Shown here: piece by piece, positions 41,722-52,400 of the stretch
Layout: every line of letters begins with the position of its first letter
Position numbering within the stretch: position 1 is the first letter of the stretch
From: TH-plancto1 sp043777375
GTDB lineage: Bacteria > Planctomycetota > Planctomycetia > Planctomycetales > Planctomycetaceae
NCBI GenBank assembly: GCA_043777375.1
Contig: JAYWHX010000196.1
Location: 1 to 64,000, forward strand
DNA length: 64,000 bases
Reading direction: 5' to 3'
The notes under the pieces: generated by a model
What the model was told of the DNA's origin: nothing
What the model saw: only the letters and a program-made list of their open reading frames with translations
Database searches by the model: none
Translations under genes and position numbers: made by a program

Positions 41722-42822
41722 TCATGCTCGTGGTTGGACCTGCTCCACGAGGGCATCCAGTGTCTCCGGTCTCGCCCCAAGTTCGCGCGCACGGAGAACT
41801 ATGGCCCGAAACGCTCGTCCTTCAAATACCCCGTCCTGGGCTGGCGAAAAGCAGCGGCAGGCCGTGAGAAATGTGTTCCACGCGAGAATGATCGTCACCT
41901 TGACGCCCCGCTGCCCCGCCCACTGCATCACCTCATCAAAATCAGTCTGCAGTTGACGATGGCTGACCGCGAGAAATGTGAGGCTTCGGGTTCCGTGATC
42001 GGCAACGGCTTTTTCGATATTTGCTCGGATGTGCGTATCCGTGACTGGCTTGTCTTTGACTTCGAAGGCCATCTCAAACGTGTCATCCGCCCTCTTGACT
42101 GCGACATCAAGTGGAGCCTTGCGGTCTGGGTCGTTGATGACACCGACAACGACTCGATCTCTTCCGAACACTGCATCGAGAAGGCCAGCAGCACTGGCTT
42201 GTGCTCTGCGGCCCCCTTCAGACTCTTCTGCCACGTAGTCGCAAATCAGAGATTCGAGCGAAGCCATTGTGAGGCTGTCACCAATCAGTGGATCGAGGTT
42301 CACCGCCTCCAAGAGTGATCGACGCCGTGCGGTAATGAAACCGCGAAGTGCCAGTCTGGCCTGCCCACTGCCGGACAGTGCCTTCAGAGATTCCATACAA
42401 GCGAGGAAGAGATTCCAGCCTTCCTGATTGCGAACGCCCGTGATCTCGTCAATTCTCGTTTTTCCGATGAACGGCGTGTTGTTCAGCGGGTTCGTGCCGT
42501 TGGCACCAAGGTCAATTTCAAGTTTTGCTCGATTGCGAGCCCAGACGTTGTCTGCCAGTGACCTTGCTGAGTACGACGTGGCGGCCTCTCCCCGGTCAAG
42601 GAGCGAGTAGACATCGACTCGTTCATCGGTGGCCTTTGCCAGGATCGCGGTCCCGAGAGCGGCGATCACTGTAGAACTCTTTCGGTGAGGGCAGAGCAGT
42701 CCAAGCTTCATTACCCGGTCACGCCATTCAGCGGCGACCTTGGGAAGCAGTCCAGTTGACGCAGCTTCACTTTCGAAGAAAAGAATCCTCACTGCATTTG
42801 AGTGATCAATCGAGATGGCCAC
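41722..42822 (-). CDS. SacI-family type II restriction endonuclease
   Basis: 366 residues from GTG 42822, chosen because GGGAGGAG lies about 8 bases upstream; the frame stays open to ATG 42963 (413 residues). The stretch LEIDLGANGTNPLNNTPFIG, with SARSLADNVWARN just before it, matches my memory of SacI-type endonucleases. A PD-(D/E)xK-like site is visible as APLDVAVKRADDTFEMAFEV followed by KDK (Asp, then Glu-x-Lys). Together with the methyltransferase it forms a type II restriction-modification system; which site it cuts needs experiment. Confidence 0.8.
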   Translation of the reverse strand: MAISIDHSNAVRILFFESEAASTGLLPKVAAEWRDRVMKLGLLCPHRKSSTVIAALGTAILAKATDERVDVYSLLDRGEAATSYSARSLADNVWARNRAKLEIDLGANGTNPLNNTPFIGKTRIDEITGVRNQEGWNLFLACMESLKALSGSGQARLALRGFITARRRSLLEAVNLDPLIGDSLTMASLESLICDYVAEESEGGRRAQASAAGLLDAVFGRDRVVVGVINDPDRKAPLDVAVKRADDTFEMAFEVKDKPVTDTHIRANIEKAVADHGTRSLTFLAVSHRQLQTDFDEVMQWAGQRGVKVTIILAWNTFLTACRCFSPAQDGVFEGRAFRAIVLRARELGARPETLDALVEQVQPRA

Positions 42823-43047
42823 CGGACTCGCTCCTCCCTGATTCCTGACCGGCCGCACTGCTGTCAGCGATCGGAAACGATCAGAGCGGTTGCTCCTTTT
42901 TGGGCATTCGCGATTGCCGATCTGCCAGGCTGAGCGATTGAGTTTATCAGTCAGAACTGCCATTCACAATTTGGACGGTTTTCAGTGATGCGATTTCGAA
43001 CCTCTCCAGATGGCTCCAACTCGACAGCGGTGGTCACAAATGCGGGT

Positions 43048-44157
43048 TCATCTCGTTGTAGTTCGCGATGCCGAATTGGAAGCAACCCCAGCCAGCAAGT
43101 AGTTCCCAGCCCGAGCCGAACCGGCAAAGCGGACAAGCCCAGCTGACTTGAGTGTGGTCAAGTCTCGCTTCGCAGTTGTTGATGAACAACCGAAACGATC
43201 AATCAGATGCCGAATCTGGAGTTGGACTCCCTGCTTCAATTGCGAGAGTGCCCAACGCTGGCGGTCGTTCAGATCGCGGGAAGGTGACTCGTCCGGGACA
43301 TCGTGTTCTTCGCTCTGGGGAACGTTTGTGTCCGCAAGTGAATCGGTGCTGCACGTTGCGACATGATTCCCGTGTTCTATCGTGATCCATTCCTGCAACC
43401 GGTATCCCGGCCCGCCACTGGCGATGATCGAGGTCCGCTCGCAGGTGATGTTGGCCTCTTCCAGAAGCCGCTGGCTGACTTTGTTGCGGAACTCCAGCAC
43501 TTGGCTGGCGATGCCGTTTTGGCCGCAGTCGGAACCGAGGCGCTCCATCAGATCTGAACCGGCGTGGGCGACGTATTGACCGTTGGGGCGTTTCTCGGAC
43601 AGCAGCGTCAGGATCTGGTGCATCAAATCGCTGATCGGGATGTCGACGCCGCAGATCTCGACCCGGCGTGTGAACAGGACCATTTTGCCACCAGTAAACG
43701 GCCTCGGGGGACCGGAGGGCTTCTGGACCACGGACGACTTCGGGCCGGACTGGCCTGACCGATCAAGGGCTTCGAGGATGGCCTTGTCGAGCGTGCGGCC
43801 CCGGATCGGGAACGGTTTGGGGATGTAGTCCGCTGCGCCCATCTTGATGCAGTCGACGCCTTGGTGTGGGCCGTCGTTGCCGTGGGCGGTCATCACGATC
43901 ACCGGCGTCCGCTTGCCGAACTGGCCGATCGCTTCCCGCAGCAGGTTGATGCCGTTTTCGATCCGTGGGAAGCTCCGGCCGTCTTTGACCGGGATTTCCA
44001 GGTCGAACAGGGCATACGCATACGAATGCCCATTGAGCAGCTTCCGGGCCGCTTCCTGGCATGAAGCGGTGTCGTGTTCGTGGCCGAGTGATTCGACCAC
44101 ATCAACCACAGTGTCCCTGATCCGGGGATCATCTTCCACAATCAGTGCGCGCGTCAT
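43048..44157 (-). CDS. Response regulator with C-terminal winged helices
   Basis: 369 residues. Residues 1-125 are a receiver domain: acidic VEDD (8-10), phospho-acceptor Asp52 in LFDLEIPV, Thr in VIVMTAHG and Lys in YIPKPFP. The next 50 residues are a linker. Residues about 180-265 read like a winged-helix (MHQILTLLSEKRPNG, FRNKVSQRLLEEANI) with a transcriptional-regulator-C-like hairpin (GPGYRLQEWITIE). A last helix-turn-helix (LIDRFGCSSTTAKRDLTTLK) ends the protein. It lies 12 bases after the histidine kinase, its likely partner. It is probably a transcription regulator; its target is unknown. A truncated duplicate lies 3.4 kb to the left. Confidence 0.9.
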   Translation of the reverse strand: MTRALIVEDDPRIRDTVVDVVESLGHEHDTASCQEAARKLLNGHSYAYALFDLEIPVKDGRSFPRIENGINLLREAIGQFGKRTPVIVMTAHGNDGPHQGVDCIKMGAADYIPKPFPIRGRTLDKAILEALDRSGQSGPKSSVVQKPSGPPRPFTGGKMVLFTRRVEICGVDIPISDLMHQILTLLSEKRPNGQYVAHAGSDLMERLGSDCGQNGIASQVLEFRNKVSQRLLEEANITCERTSIIASGGPGYRLQEWITIEHGNHVATCSTDSLADTNVPQSEEHDVPDESPSRDLNDRQRWALSQLKQGVQLQIRHLIDRFGCSSTTAKRDLTTLKSAGLVRFAGSARAGNYLLAGVASNSASRTTTR

Positions 44158-44169
44158 GGCGTCACATCC

Positions 44170-45318
44170 TCAGTCTTCGGTCAGTGGCAATCTCATGCTG
44201 ACTCGGGTGCCTACGCCTTCCTGGCTGTCAATCTCCAGAGACCCACCGTGGGCCTCGATGTACCGCTTTGATGTGGGCAGGCCGAACCCTGTTCCGTCAT
44301 GTTTCAGAGTGGTCTGGCCCGGGATAAACTGCCGAATCTGACGCAGGTCTTCCGCACCAAATCCGATCGCATTGTCTTCGATCACAATGTCGACTCGTCC
44401 TGGCTGCGTCACCTGAGCCTGGACGTTGATCCAGAGCGGGCCGTCCTGATCCAGCTTGGGCCGGAACCCGTCCAAGGCGTTCTGGATCAGGTTCGTGAAA
44501 GCCACGACGATATGAACCTTGGAGGCATCAATCGTGATCTCGTCAGGAACCAGTATCCGCAGGGAGATCAGGCTCGGGTCATGTCCACTTTTAACGAAAC
44601 ACGCCTTGGCATTCTCGCTGGCCTCATGGACCAGGGACGACAAGCGTTCGCGACGGCGTTCGGTCGGGATCTGCTGCGAGAATCGGCGGACATCGTCCAT
44701 CAACTGGGTCAGGTCCGCCGTCGCATCAATGATCCGCTTCAAGTGCTTTTGCAGTTCGGCCTGCGTGACCTTGCCAGTGGTCACGCGATTGAGCAGCGTC
44801 TGAGCACTGCTGCTGGCTGGGGTCAGCAGCCCTCGCATGTTGTGGATCGTGGCTCCGACCAGAACGTCATACAGCCGCTCCGCAATCTGCCGGGACATCT
44901 TCGTCGCCAGCGTCCCGTGCAGCCGCTCCATCATTTCATAGTCGTCGGCCACGCTGCCCAGCACCATGCGACGACGCGAGGAGGTCTGTTGTCCCTTGCG
45001 ACGACGATCGAGCGACCGCTCTGCCGCTTTCCGCACATAGGAGTTCTCGTCCTCACTGAGCTGCGCAGCCAGGCAACCAAAACTCTCTTCCGGGAGCCGG
45101 TCGAGCAACTCTGCCGCGCGAAGACGTACCTCCCACTTCGCGTCGCGGGCCAGGATCGCCAGCACGGTCAACATCTCATCTGTCGGTGAACCAAATGCCT
45201 CCGCGTGGTTGATCAGGAGCGATTCCCGGTCACACCAGCGAATCGAATTCGGATCAGCTTCCAACCGCCGGGCGACTGTCGCCCAATCCGGGAGTGTGGC
45301 TGTTGCATTACTGACCAT
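44170..45318 (-). CDS. HEAT-repeat soluble histidine kinase
   Basis: 382 residues with no membrane segment. Residues about 47-105 are two or three HEAT-like repeats (KWEVRLRAAELLDRLP, NSYVRKAAERSLDRR), likely a protein- or nucleic-acid-binding sensor. The dimerisation/phospho-acceptor helix carries VGATIHNMRGLL (His159). The ATPase has the N-box FTNLIQNALDG (275-285), G1 EDNAIGFG (314-321) and G2 GTGFGL (342-347). It starts inside the end of the ATPase gene (11-base overlap) and is followed by the response regulator, so the three are co-translated. The cytoplasmic design suggests that it senses an internal signal, perhaps through the ATPase. Confidence 0.9.
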   Translation of the reverse strand: MVSNATATLPDWATVARRLEADPNSIRWCDRESLLINHAEAFGSPTDEMLTVLAILARDAKWEVRLRAAELLDRLPEESFGCLAAQLSEDENSYVRKAAERSLDRRRKGQQTSSRRRMVLGSVADDYEMMERLHGTLATKMSRQIAERLYDVLVGATIHNMRGLLTPASSSAQTLLNRVTTGKVTQAELQKHLKRIIDATADLTQLMDDVRRFSQQIPTERRRERLSSLVHEASENAKACFVKSGHDPSLISLRILVPDEITIDASKVHIVVAFTNLIQNALDGFRPKLDQDGPLWINVQAQVTQPGRVDIVIEDNAIGFGAEDLRQIRQFIPGQTTLKHDGTGFGLPTSKRYIEAHGGSLEIDSQEGVGTRVSMRLPLTED

Positions 45319-47191
45319 ATCGTTCCCCCCGTCGTCGGAACGCCTCGGTTCCCCCTTCCAGCAGAGTCACGATCTCGGCTTTGCACTGATCGACATTCCC
45401 TTCCTGGGTGACTCGTCCCCGGGCTCCGTCCGACTCCAGCACGACGACATGATCGGCCTCCCCCAGCACCGGGATGTTCGGATTGTGAGTCACGAGAATC
45501 AGCTGCCGCTTGGCCTTCACGTGCCGCAAGCTCTCGACCACGGTCTGAAAGATGAACCGGTTATCGAGGTTGTCTTCCGGCTGGTCCACGATCAGCGTGC
45601 TGTCGCTTTCCATCAGCAGGATCGGCAGGATCGTCGTACATTTCTGGCCGGTGGAGAGGCTGGTGGTGTCCTTGTACTCCTGGCCATCCTTGAGTTCGAT
45701 CAGCGGCTGATCGTCGAGCTCGACCGTCTCCAGCGTGAACAGAAACTCCGGGTCGAGCAGCGTACTCGCGGTCTTGGTGGCCTGCTCACTGTTGAGTTCC
45801 GCCCGGTCGATCAGCTGACCGGCATCCCGGTTGCGAATGGTCGCCGTCAGTGCAGCGGGCGGGATCGCAGCGGCGATTTTCTGCGCTACGATCCCTTGGC
45901 GAAGCCCGATCCCCTTCAGCCTGGTCTCCAGCATCTGGCGATAGGCGTCCGCGTTGCCGTACTGCATGATCGTGACACGGATCGTCGGGGCCAGCTCCGC
46001 GTTGATCCGTTCCGCGACCGCCTTGCGGATCGCGAACCGCTGGTCCCGCAGATCAGACAGCTGTTCCAGCAGATCCCGACGCCGGGCATAGAGTTCCGTG
46101 ATCCGCTGGTTCGTCTCGGACTGCTGCTGTTGCCGGGCGAGCAGCTGGTTCCGTCGACGTTCGAGTTCCGTGCGTTCGGCGGCCTGCTGCTGGGCCTGTT
46201 TGTGTTTCTCGATCGTTGATCGGAAGGTCAGTTCCTGTTCCCGGTGCTTCTGGGCGATGACCTCCACTTTCCCGGTGATCGTCTGGCCGACGGCATCAAT
46301 GCGTTGTGCCGCCTGATCGAGCAGGGAATTCACGTCTTTGGAGCAGGCTTTGACCTGCTGAAACGCTTCCTGCAGGATTGACCCGTTCGGCCCCTTGAGT
46401 GTCTCGGCGTCGAAGAGGTTGCCAGTCCGGGATTCGATCCCGCCGATCTGGGATCGGACTGCCTCCTGAAACTGCCCCAGCAGTTCCCGCAATCGCTGCA
46501 ACGACCGGGTTTCCCGATCGCGAACACTCTTCAGACGGTGCGCCTCGTTGATCTCGGCATTCGCTCCATCGGGCGAGTCGCCGTACGCCTTCAGTTTCGT
46601 CTCGATGCCCGGCAGTGCGGCCATCTCGTCCTGAATGGCTGCCACATCCCGTTCCAGCGGAATGATCTGGTGAGCGTTCGCCTTGAGTGTCGAGACCAGA
46701 TGCTGCTCGCGGGAGAAGATCTCGGCGATCTGCGAGCCCGCGAAGCTGTCGATCAGATCGAGCTGATAGAGCGGACGATCGGCGATCGACTCCACGGCGT
46801 TCTGGCTGAAAATCTCCGCCCGGAACAGCCCCGACTTCAGATTGACCGCAGCGGGAGCCCCGGACTCATCGAGTACAATCGGCTCATCACCGAAGGATCG
46901 CGTGACCCGATACGCCGTACCATCCGTAGCCCGAATCCCCAGCTCAATCCGCCCGCCGTTCAGGTTCCGTTTGACGAGGTTCTCGATCCGCTTCCGCTCG
47001 TCCGTCGCATGCTCGCGGCTCGGCAGGGCGTCGAGAGCATATCCGACAAACTCGACCGCCGTGGTCTTGCCGGTCCCTCGCGCTCCAATCACACAGTTCA
47101 GTCCGCCACGAAAAGTGACCCGCAGACCATCGAGAAAACCGCCAATGACAGCGAGGTACTCGATGCGTTGGGAGATGGGTTTCCCAATCAC
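45308..47191 (-). CDS. SMC/RecN-like coiled-coil ATPase
   Basis: 627 residues. Walker A GARGTGKTT (36-44), a long coiled coil in the middle (about 150-430; HKQAQQQAAERTELERRR), then the ABC signature LSTGQKCTT (near 512), Walker B TLIVDQPEDN (near 530) and a D-loop/switch LILVTHNPNIPVLGEADHVV. This is the plan of SMC-like/AAA-type head-and-coil ATPases seen in DNA repair and many defence systems. Its end overlaps the histidine-kinase start by 11 bases. Binding of DNA ends or foreign DNA with signalling to the kinase is an inference from that coupling. Confidence 0.9.
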   Translation of the reverse strand: MIGKPISQRIEYLAVIGGFLDGLRVTFRGGLNCVIGARGTGKTTAVEFVGYALDALPSREHATDERKRIENLVKRNLNGGRIELGIRATDGTAYRVTRSFGDEPIVLDESGAPAAVNLKSGLFRAEIFSQNAVESIADRPLYQLDLIDSFAGSQIAEIFSREQHLVSTLKANAHQIIPLERDVAAIQDEMAALPGIETKLKAYGDSPDGANAEINEAHRLKSVRDRETRSLQRLRELLGQFQEAVRSQIGGIESRTGNLFDAETLKGPNGSILQEAFQQVKACSKDVNSLLDQAAQRIDAVGQTITGKVEVIAQKHREQELTFRSTIEKHKQAQQQAAERTELERRRNQLLARQQQQSETNQRITELYARRRDLLEQLSDLRDQRFAIRKAVAERINAELAPTIRVTIMQYGNADAYRQMLETRLKGIGLRQGIVAQKIAAAIPPAALTATIRNRDAGQLIDRAELNSEQATKTASTLLDPEFLFTLETVELDDQPLIELKDGQEYKDTTSLSTGQKCTTILPILLMESDSTLIVDQPEDNLDNRFIFQTVVESLRHVKAKRQLILVTHNPNIPVLGEADHVVVLESDGARGRVTQEGNVDQCKAEIVTLLEGGTEAFRRRGERYGQ

Positions 47192-47411
47192 GTCAGACTC
47201 CAGAATTCTCTGAAGCAGACTCAGCGCAGCAAACTACCTTGGGAGAACTGGTCAAAAGACCGTGTCAGAACCCGGGAGAAGTGCCTGCCAAGTGGCTTCA
47301 ATGTCCGGCATGACAGAGCCGACAGGCTGGGTTCCACCGCGCATACGCGGCTTGGGTGACATGTACGAATGTATCATGCCCAGAAGCGGTGTCAAGGACT
47401 TGAGCATGTTC
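47192..47411. promoter_or_regulatory. Promoter region of the ATPase-kinase-regulator operon
   Basis: 220 bases between two leftward genes. It should hold the promoter for the ATPase operon, since the upstream three-gene set ends at 47412. I see no strong palindrome other than short dyads around GTACGAATGTATC (about 47363-47375). No ORF is visible. Confidence 0.3.
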
Positions 47412-49418
47412 TTATATCAGATTCTCGATCGTCCCAAGAATCCCGCGAACGCGTGCTGCCAACCAGGGCTCGGAGTCATGCGCAATCACTCGCGTTGTCT
47501 GTCGCCACTTGTCGAAGAGCACGGTGAGTTCAGTTCGCTTTGGCCCAACCAGTAACCTAACAATTGGGCTTGCCATGTCTGCCGCCATTGCGCTGTAGGC
47601 TGTCGCGGAAAAGAGCAATTCTCTTCTATCCGGTTCCTTTGCGTTCTCGCACTCGACTGCGAACAACTGTGGGAGTCGCATTAGCCACTCCTCATCCTGC
47701 TGCAACTGCCAATCGGTCAAGAACATGATCAGCTTATCCAGGGCATCCAGCTGAAGTTCTTGAAAGACCCTCTGACGCCAGTCATTATCGTTCAGAAGAT
47801 CTCGAATTACTGAATCTACATGGCTTCGATCAATCAGCAAGCAATTCAGGCTGGTGCATAGAAAGACAGAGGGTCCATTCCGAAGCACTCGCAGTTCTGT
47901 CAAAAGATCCTTAGATCTATTTCCTTCCTCGATCATACGCCGAGCCGCAAGTACCTGTCGCGCAGATTCGGTGCATTGATTGTCCGTCGGAGTGTCCGTC
48001 AGTCCTAAGTCGGATGGCGATACCGGCAGCTCAAATGCATAGGCAGCACTGCTTTTTCCGACGACCCGCAGACTGCCAACGCAGATTGCGGAAGTCAGTC
48101 GAGTAATCAAGAAGGTCCGGTACGCATCTCGAGCATCGCACTCAGGAAAGTCAGAAAATCGCCGCACTGCCGTTGAAAGAAGAGCATCGCCCCAAATAAA
48201 CGGGGCATACAGATTCGCGATTCGCAGTGCCGACGGGGCCATTCGAGACCGAGCCATGAACCATCGTCGCCACGACAGTGGAAGCACTTCCGTCTGCAAG
48301 AAGTCGCAACCATTCTTTACATGATCTGGATCGGCATAGAATAACTGTGCGACCATCTCGGTCATCCAGCAGGCCGCTGCCGCGACGACATCACAGTTGA
48401 GTCCGGGGATCGCCGCTTCCAGATGAAGTTGATAGTGCTGCAATAAATGCGCCCGGAGCTGCCACAGCGGGGCCTGAGAACAACTCGAATCAGGTTCAGA
48501 GCTGGTGATTACACCACGGATGACGTTGAGCAGCCGCTCAATTTCGTCATGCCGAATCCATTTTGGTTGCTCCAGGAACGCGTGTGCGGCATGATATTGA
48601 GCCAATACGCTTGGGCAGGATTCGGTCCACTTCCAAACAGTACTCCAGATGTCGTGGCCCGAGTGACGGCGCTCCCAAGCCGCGATGAGTGTGCCTGCCG
48701 ATAGTTCTCCCGCCAGGGGCAGATATCCGCAGAATTCGAGGTATCGATTCAGCGCAATGGCCAACTCATCGATCGAAGACCATTCCTCCAACTTCGTTCT
48801 AAGCATCTCCACTTCCTCAGCTGGATTCCAGACTGGGGGGCGATCGTGCTCGAAACTATTTGCCCGCGGCCGGATGACCTTGCTTAGGTATTCTTGGTAG
48901 CTCTCCTCGTATCGCAACCGAGAGGCTTGGCGGACACCAGCACAGTTCACACGGAAGTCGCGATCGATTGCGTCTCGAAGTGCTAAGCCTGCGCCAATCC
49001 AAGCCGACTCATCTTCAAGTCTCAATACATCCGCGTTCTGCTTCAGGAGGTCAAGGACATAGGGGGACGCCCAGCACACTTCCTTGGACTTGGCAGCGAG
49101 GAAATGTTCGAGAGCGGCACATCGAATGTTCGCATCGTGTGACAGCAGGTGATCGGAAACGTCGATGATTCCGCGACTGTGGTCCTCGACAACCACCACG
49201 AGCGGTCCATCGGGAAGCGGCATTCGTAGCGGGTAATCCTGTTGAGTTAGAACCGGAAAAAGAGTAGGTGGTATTGGCTGCGAGATTTCGCCATTCCACG
49301 TCCCCGCCTTCCGAAATCGCATGACGACGTGTCCAGGGACTGATTGACCGATGCGATGACACAATGCCTGCAGCTGAATACGCCTGCGAAAGGCCAACCA
49401 GATCTCGTCTTCAGTCAT
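47412..49418 (-). CDS. Unknown helical protein, third gene of the TPR-PIN set
   Basis: 668 residues from ATG 49418, which overlaps the TPR-PIN stop by 8 bases; ATG 49427 is an alternative start. No membrane segment, P-loop or nuclease motif is visible. The protein is helical and Trp/Leu-rich, with HEAT/TPR-like helix pairs (IDELAIALNRYLEFCGYLPL, EVLPLSWRRWFMARSRMAPS, ALDKLIMFLTDWQLQQDEEW). It is always coupled here to the TPR-PIN protein, so it may be its partner, scaffold or inhibitor. I do not recognise the family. Confidence 0.75.
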   Translation of the reverse strand: MTEDEIWLAFRRRIQLQALCHRIGQSVPGHVVMRFRKAGTWNGEISQPIPPTLFPVLTQQDYPLRMPLPDGPLVVVVEDHSRGIIDVSDHLLSHDANIRCAALEHFLAAKSKEVCWASPYVLDLLKQNADVLRLEDESAWIGAGLALRDAIDRDFRVNCAGVRQASRLRYEESYQEYLSKVIRPRANSFEHDRPPVWNPAEEVEMLRTKLEEWSSIDELAIALNRYLEFCGYLPLAGELSAGTLIAAWERRHSGHDIWSTVWKWTESCPSVLAQYHAAHAFLEQPKWIRHDEIERLLNVIRGVITSSEPDSSCSQAPLWQLRAHLLQHYQLHLEAAIPGLNCDVVAAAACWMTEMVAQLFYADPDHVKNGCDFLQTEVLPLSWRRWFMARSRMAPSALRIANLYAPFIWGDALLSTAVRRFSDFPECDARDAYRTFLITRLTSAICVGSLRVVGKSSAAYAFELPVSPSDLGLTDTPTDNQCTESARQVLAARRMIEEGNRSKDLLTELRVLRNGPSVFLCTSLNCLLIDRSHVDSVIRDLLNDNDWRQRVFQELQLDALDKLIMFLTDWQLQQDEEWLMRLPQLFAVECENAKEPDRRELLFSATAYSAMAADMASPIVRLLVGPKRTELTVLFDKWRQTTRVIAHDSEPWLAARVRGILGTIENLI

Positions 49419-52400
49419 ATCGGACATTAGCTGCCTCCGCTGCCGCTTCATAGAACTCGTCCTCTGTCATTCCCAATTGTCTGGCCATGAGACGAAGAGC
49501 TTCGTTGGCTCGCTGCACTGGCTGTATGGTCGCAAATCGGATCATCGCTGTTAGGATAAATTCCTTCGGAGTAATGTCAGCCAAACGTCTCCCCACTGGC
49601 GAGTAGAGCATTCCTCGCGGAACTGCCGGAAGTAGACTCTCGATGCACCAGGAAGTCACTGATTTCAACTGTTGGTCGGTGATCGATGAATCCTCCCATA
49701 GTGCCCCAAGGAATTCGACACAGACTTGCTTCCACGCCATAAAGTACTTGAACGCGATCGGTGTTGGAACGTCCGATTTCTCTGGGCCGCAGAACAAGCC
49801 TGGATCACGCATCGACTCTTGGACATACGCGGCGATCTCGCGAAGTTCCGGTCCAGGAAGGTTGTCTCGTGAACGCGATGCTGCGAACTTCAAGTGCCGC
49901 GACTCTGGAAGCAGAAAACGGTATCTCCAACGCATCATGCGGATCAGATCGGTACACACGTCATCGGTGCTCAGCACGCTCTTGCTTTCCAGTCCAACAA
50001 GTAGACGATCCGTGCCGAAACCCGCGTCGGGCAATTCTGGGTACTGATTTTGAACAGCCGCCTGACACAGCCGATCGTCGGCCAGGAGACGACAACCCAG
50101 GTCGTGGGCAAGCAATACGGCATCGAGGAAAGGTGGTGGCTCCACGTTATCGTCGTCTGCATCGTCATCACCACTCCGGCGGCATGACGGGGAATCACGG
50201 TACTCCAATTTGCCAACCACTCGGAGCTGATTGATTTCCTCCCACATGGCTTGGTGTGAACTGAAGATGGATCGCTGGAAGTCGTACCCCTGTAGTTCGC
50301 GTACCTCGTCATCGTAGTCGGTGCGTGTCACGCACCAGATCACGCTGGGCAGGACACGTTCAAGCCATTCGTATCTGGCCAGCGATCGCAAGGTGCTCAT
50401 TGCAAACAAGACACGTGCATCACGAGGTAGCTCCCGATCACTTTGCATCGGACGATGGCAGACGCAACTGAACTCTCCAAGCTCGTCCGATGTGAGGCGC
50501 TGTGTCGACCGCAGGAACTGCGCCACATCGGCCAAAGAAAAACGGTGGTCATCACCATCACCTCGGTATTCGTCGACAAGATTCATGCCGTCAGCGACAT
50601 CGCTGTCCTCTACCACCGTGATCAGGCGTCGCTGAACCAGATCGTGAACACTTCGCAGTTCCTGTTCACGGGATGGCTGATGCGATGCCAGCCGCTGAGC
50701 ATCGCGGACCGGGAGATCTCCGAAGGAAGCGGGAAGTATCAGCTTTCCAAGGTAGTTAGCTGCCAGAGTCAAACGGCCCAAGCGATGCAGCGTGATGATC
50801 GCAGACATGTCCGCGACCACGGGCTCGTCCGGACGCGGTATACCAATCCGCGATACTGTAGAACCACCGGCTGAATCTTTCTGGACTGAGAACCCGTTTG
50901 TCGCGTAGATGGTCCACTCACCCCGCGACGGAACATCATCGGGTAGCCAATGGAGTCGCTGCGTTCGCCTGTGCCACGCTTGGTCGGCAACGCTACCCAA
51001 CAGTGCATCGGCGACGAGCCAAGGAAGTTTTCCGCTGACGACTTCGCTGAAAAGGGACTCTTTTTGACGGTGCCGCTCTGCTCCGATCGTCTTGAGGTCA
51101 TCTAACGACACCGTGCGAAATATCGGCTCTGGTAATTGTCCGTCGTGCTGCATCTTCATCAGCTGCTCGAAAGCTGAGTATGCAGCCTTGTCCTCGCCCG
51201 CTCTGTATGCGGTATCCATGTAAAGGACAAGAAAACGGGACTCACTCCAAAATGTTTTCTGAAGTCGTTGCAAGTCAGCAAATGCGTCCGATGCGCGGTC
51301 TAGACTTTTTAGAATCTCCGTGCGAAGGCCGATGAGCTGGAGATCTGGCTGCGTGGAATTGAACACAACATCGAGTGAAGCGAGCGCCGAACTTGGGTCA
51401 CCGCTGTGAACTTGACAAATGGCTAGATTGATTCGATATCGCTCGGTACTGGGCTGAAGAAGAATTAATCTCTGGAAGATAACGCCTGCCTCGGAGAATT
51501 GGCGCAAGCGAGTGTGAGCGAATCCGAGTTGTTCGAGGATTCGTGCATCGTCCGGCGACTGGACAACTGCCTTTTTCAGAACTCGGACCGCATCTTCAAA
51601 TCGGTGCTGCTGAATACTCAATCCAGCAAAGCGGTTGAGCATGTCAGGATGGGGCATCAACTGACATGCCCGGTCCCAACACGCTGTCGCCTTGTCAAAG
51701 TCGTCAGCCATTTCATGAGCCTTCGCCGCGATCTGCCACCAAACTGCGTCGTGCTCTCTTAGATCGGTATTGAGCTCCGTCAATGCGGCATCAGCTCGAT
51801 CCTGCATGAGGAACGCTACCGCATCAAAGAAAAGACGAAATCGATTCGATTCTCCAACCAAGCCATCTACGACGCTTCGCGCTCGCGCCATAGACGCCAA
51901 ATCCATAGCACTGGCGGTTTCAAATAACCCTTGGCACAGCTGCTCGGTTGCCTCTTGGCCTCGGTCGCGGGCCATCTGCTGAAGACCGATCAGAGAATCG
52001 AGCGATTCTCGGCCCCGCCCGTAGACTTCTCGATCCAAGAGTGCTGCCAAGAACCCCGCTGAGAAGCTGTTGGGATGTTCGACACGAAGACGGCCGGAGA
52101 GTCCCTTCGGTGGTTCACAGATTCTTCGAAGCGTCAATTGAGCGAGCAGCAATGGTACGGGATGGCACCGGATCATCGGCTGCACGAGGTCCGTGATCTG
52201 GGAGAATTGTCCCATCAGTCCGTAAGCGTTCGTGGCGAACTCAACAGCAAGCCGCTGTACAGCACCCGCCACATGTCCGGACAGCCGCACAGGTGACACA
52301 AGTGGATTCAGTACTTCGATAGCGAACTCAAGGAGGGCACGATCCTCATCTGCGAGACCACCCCTTGCAACAATTCCAACGCCCGAAGTGTCATCCAGAA

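Noticed and set aside
45209..46219. 336-codon rightward frame opposite the SMC-like ATPase and kinase
   Set aside because: Shadow of the ATPase coding strand, which has Walker and signature motifs.
43048..47191. Detocs two-component defence system
   Set aside because: The kinase has HEAT rather than TPR sensing repeats, the regulator has DNA-binding winged helices rather than an enzymatic effector, and there is an SMC-like ATPase, so the composition does not fit.
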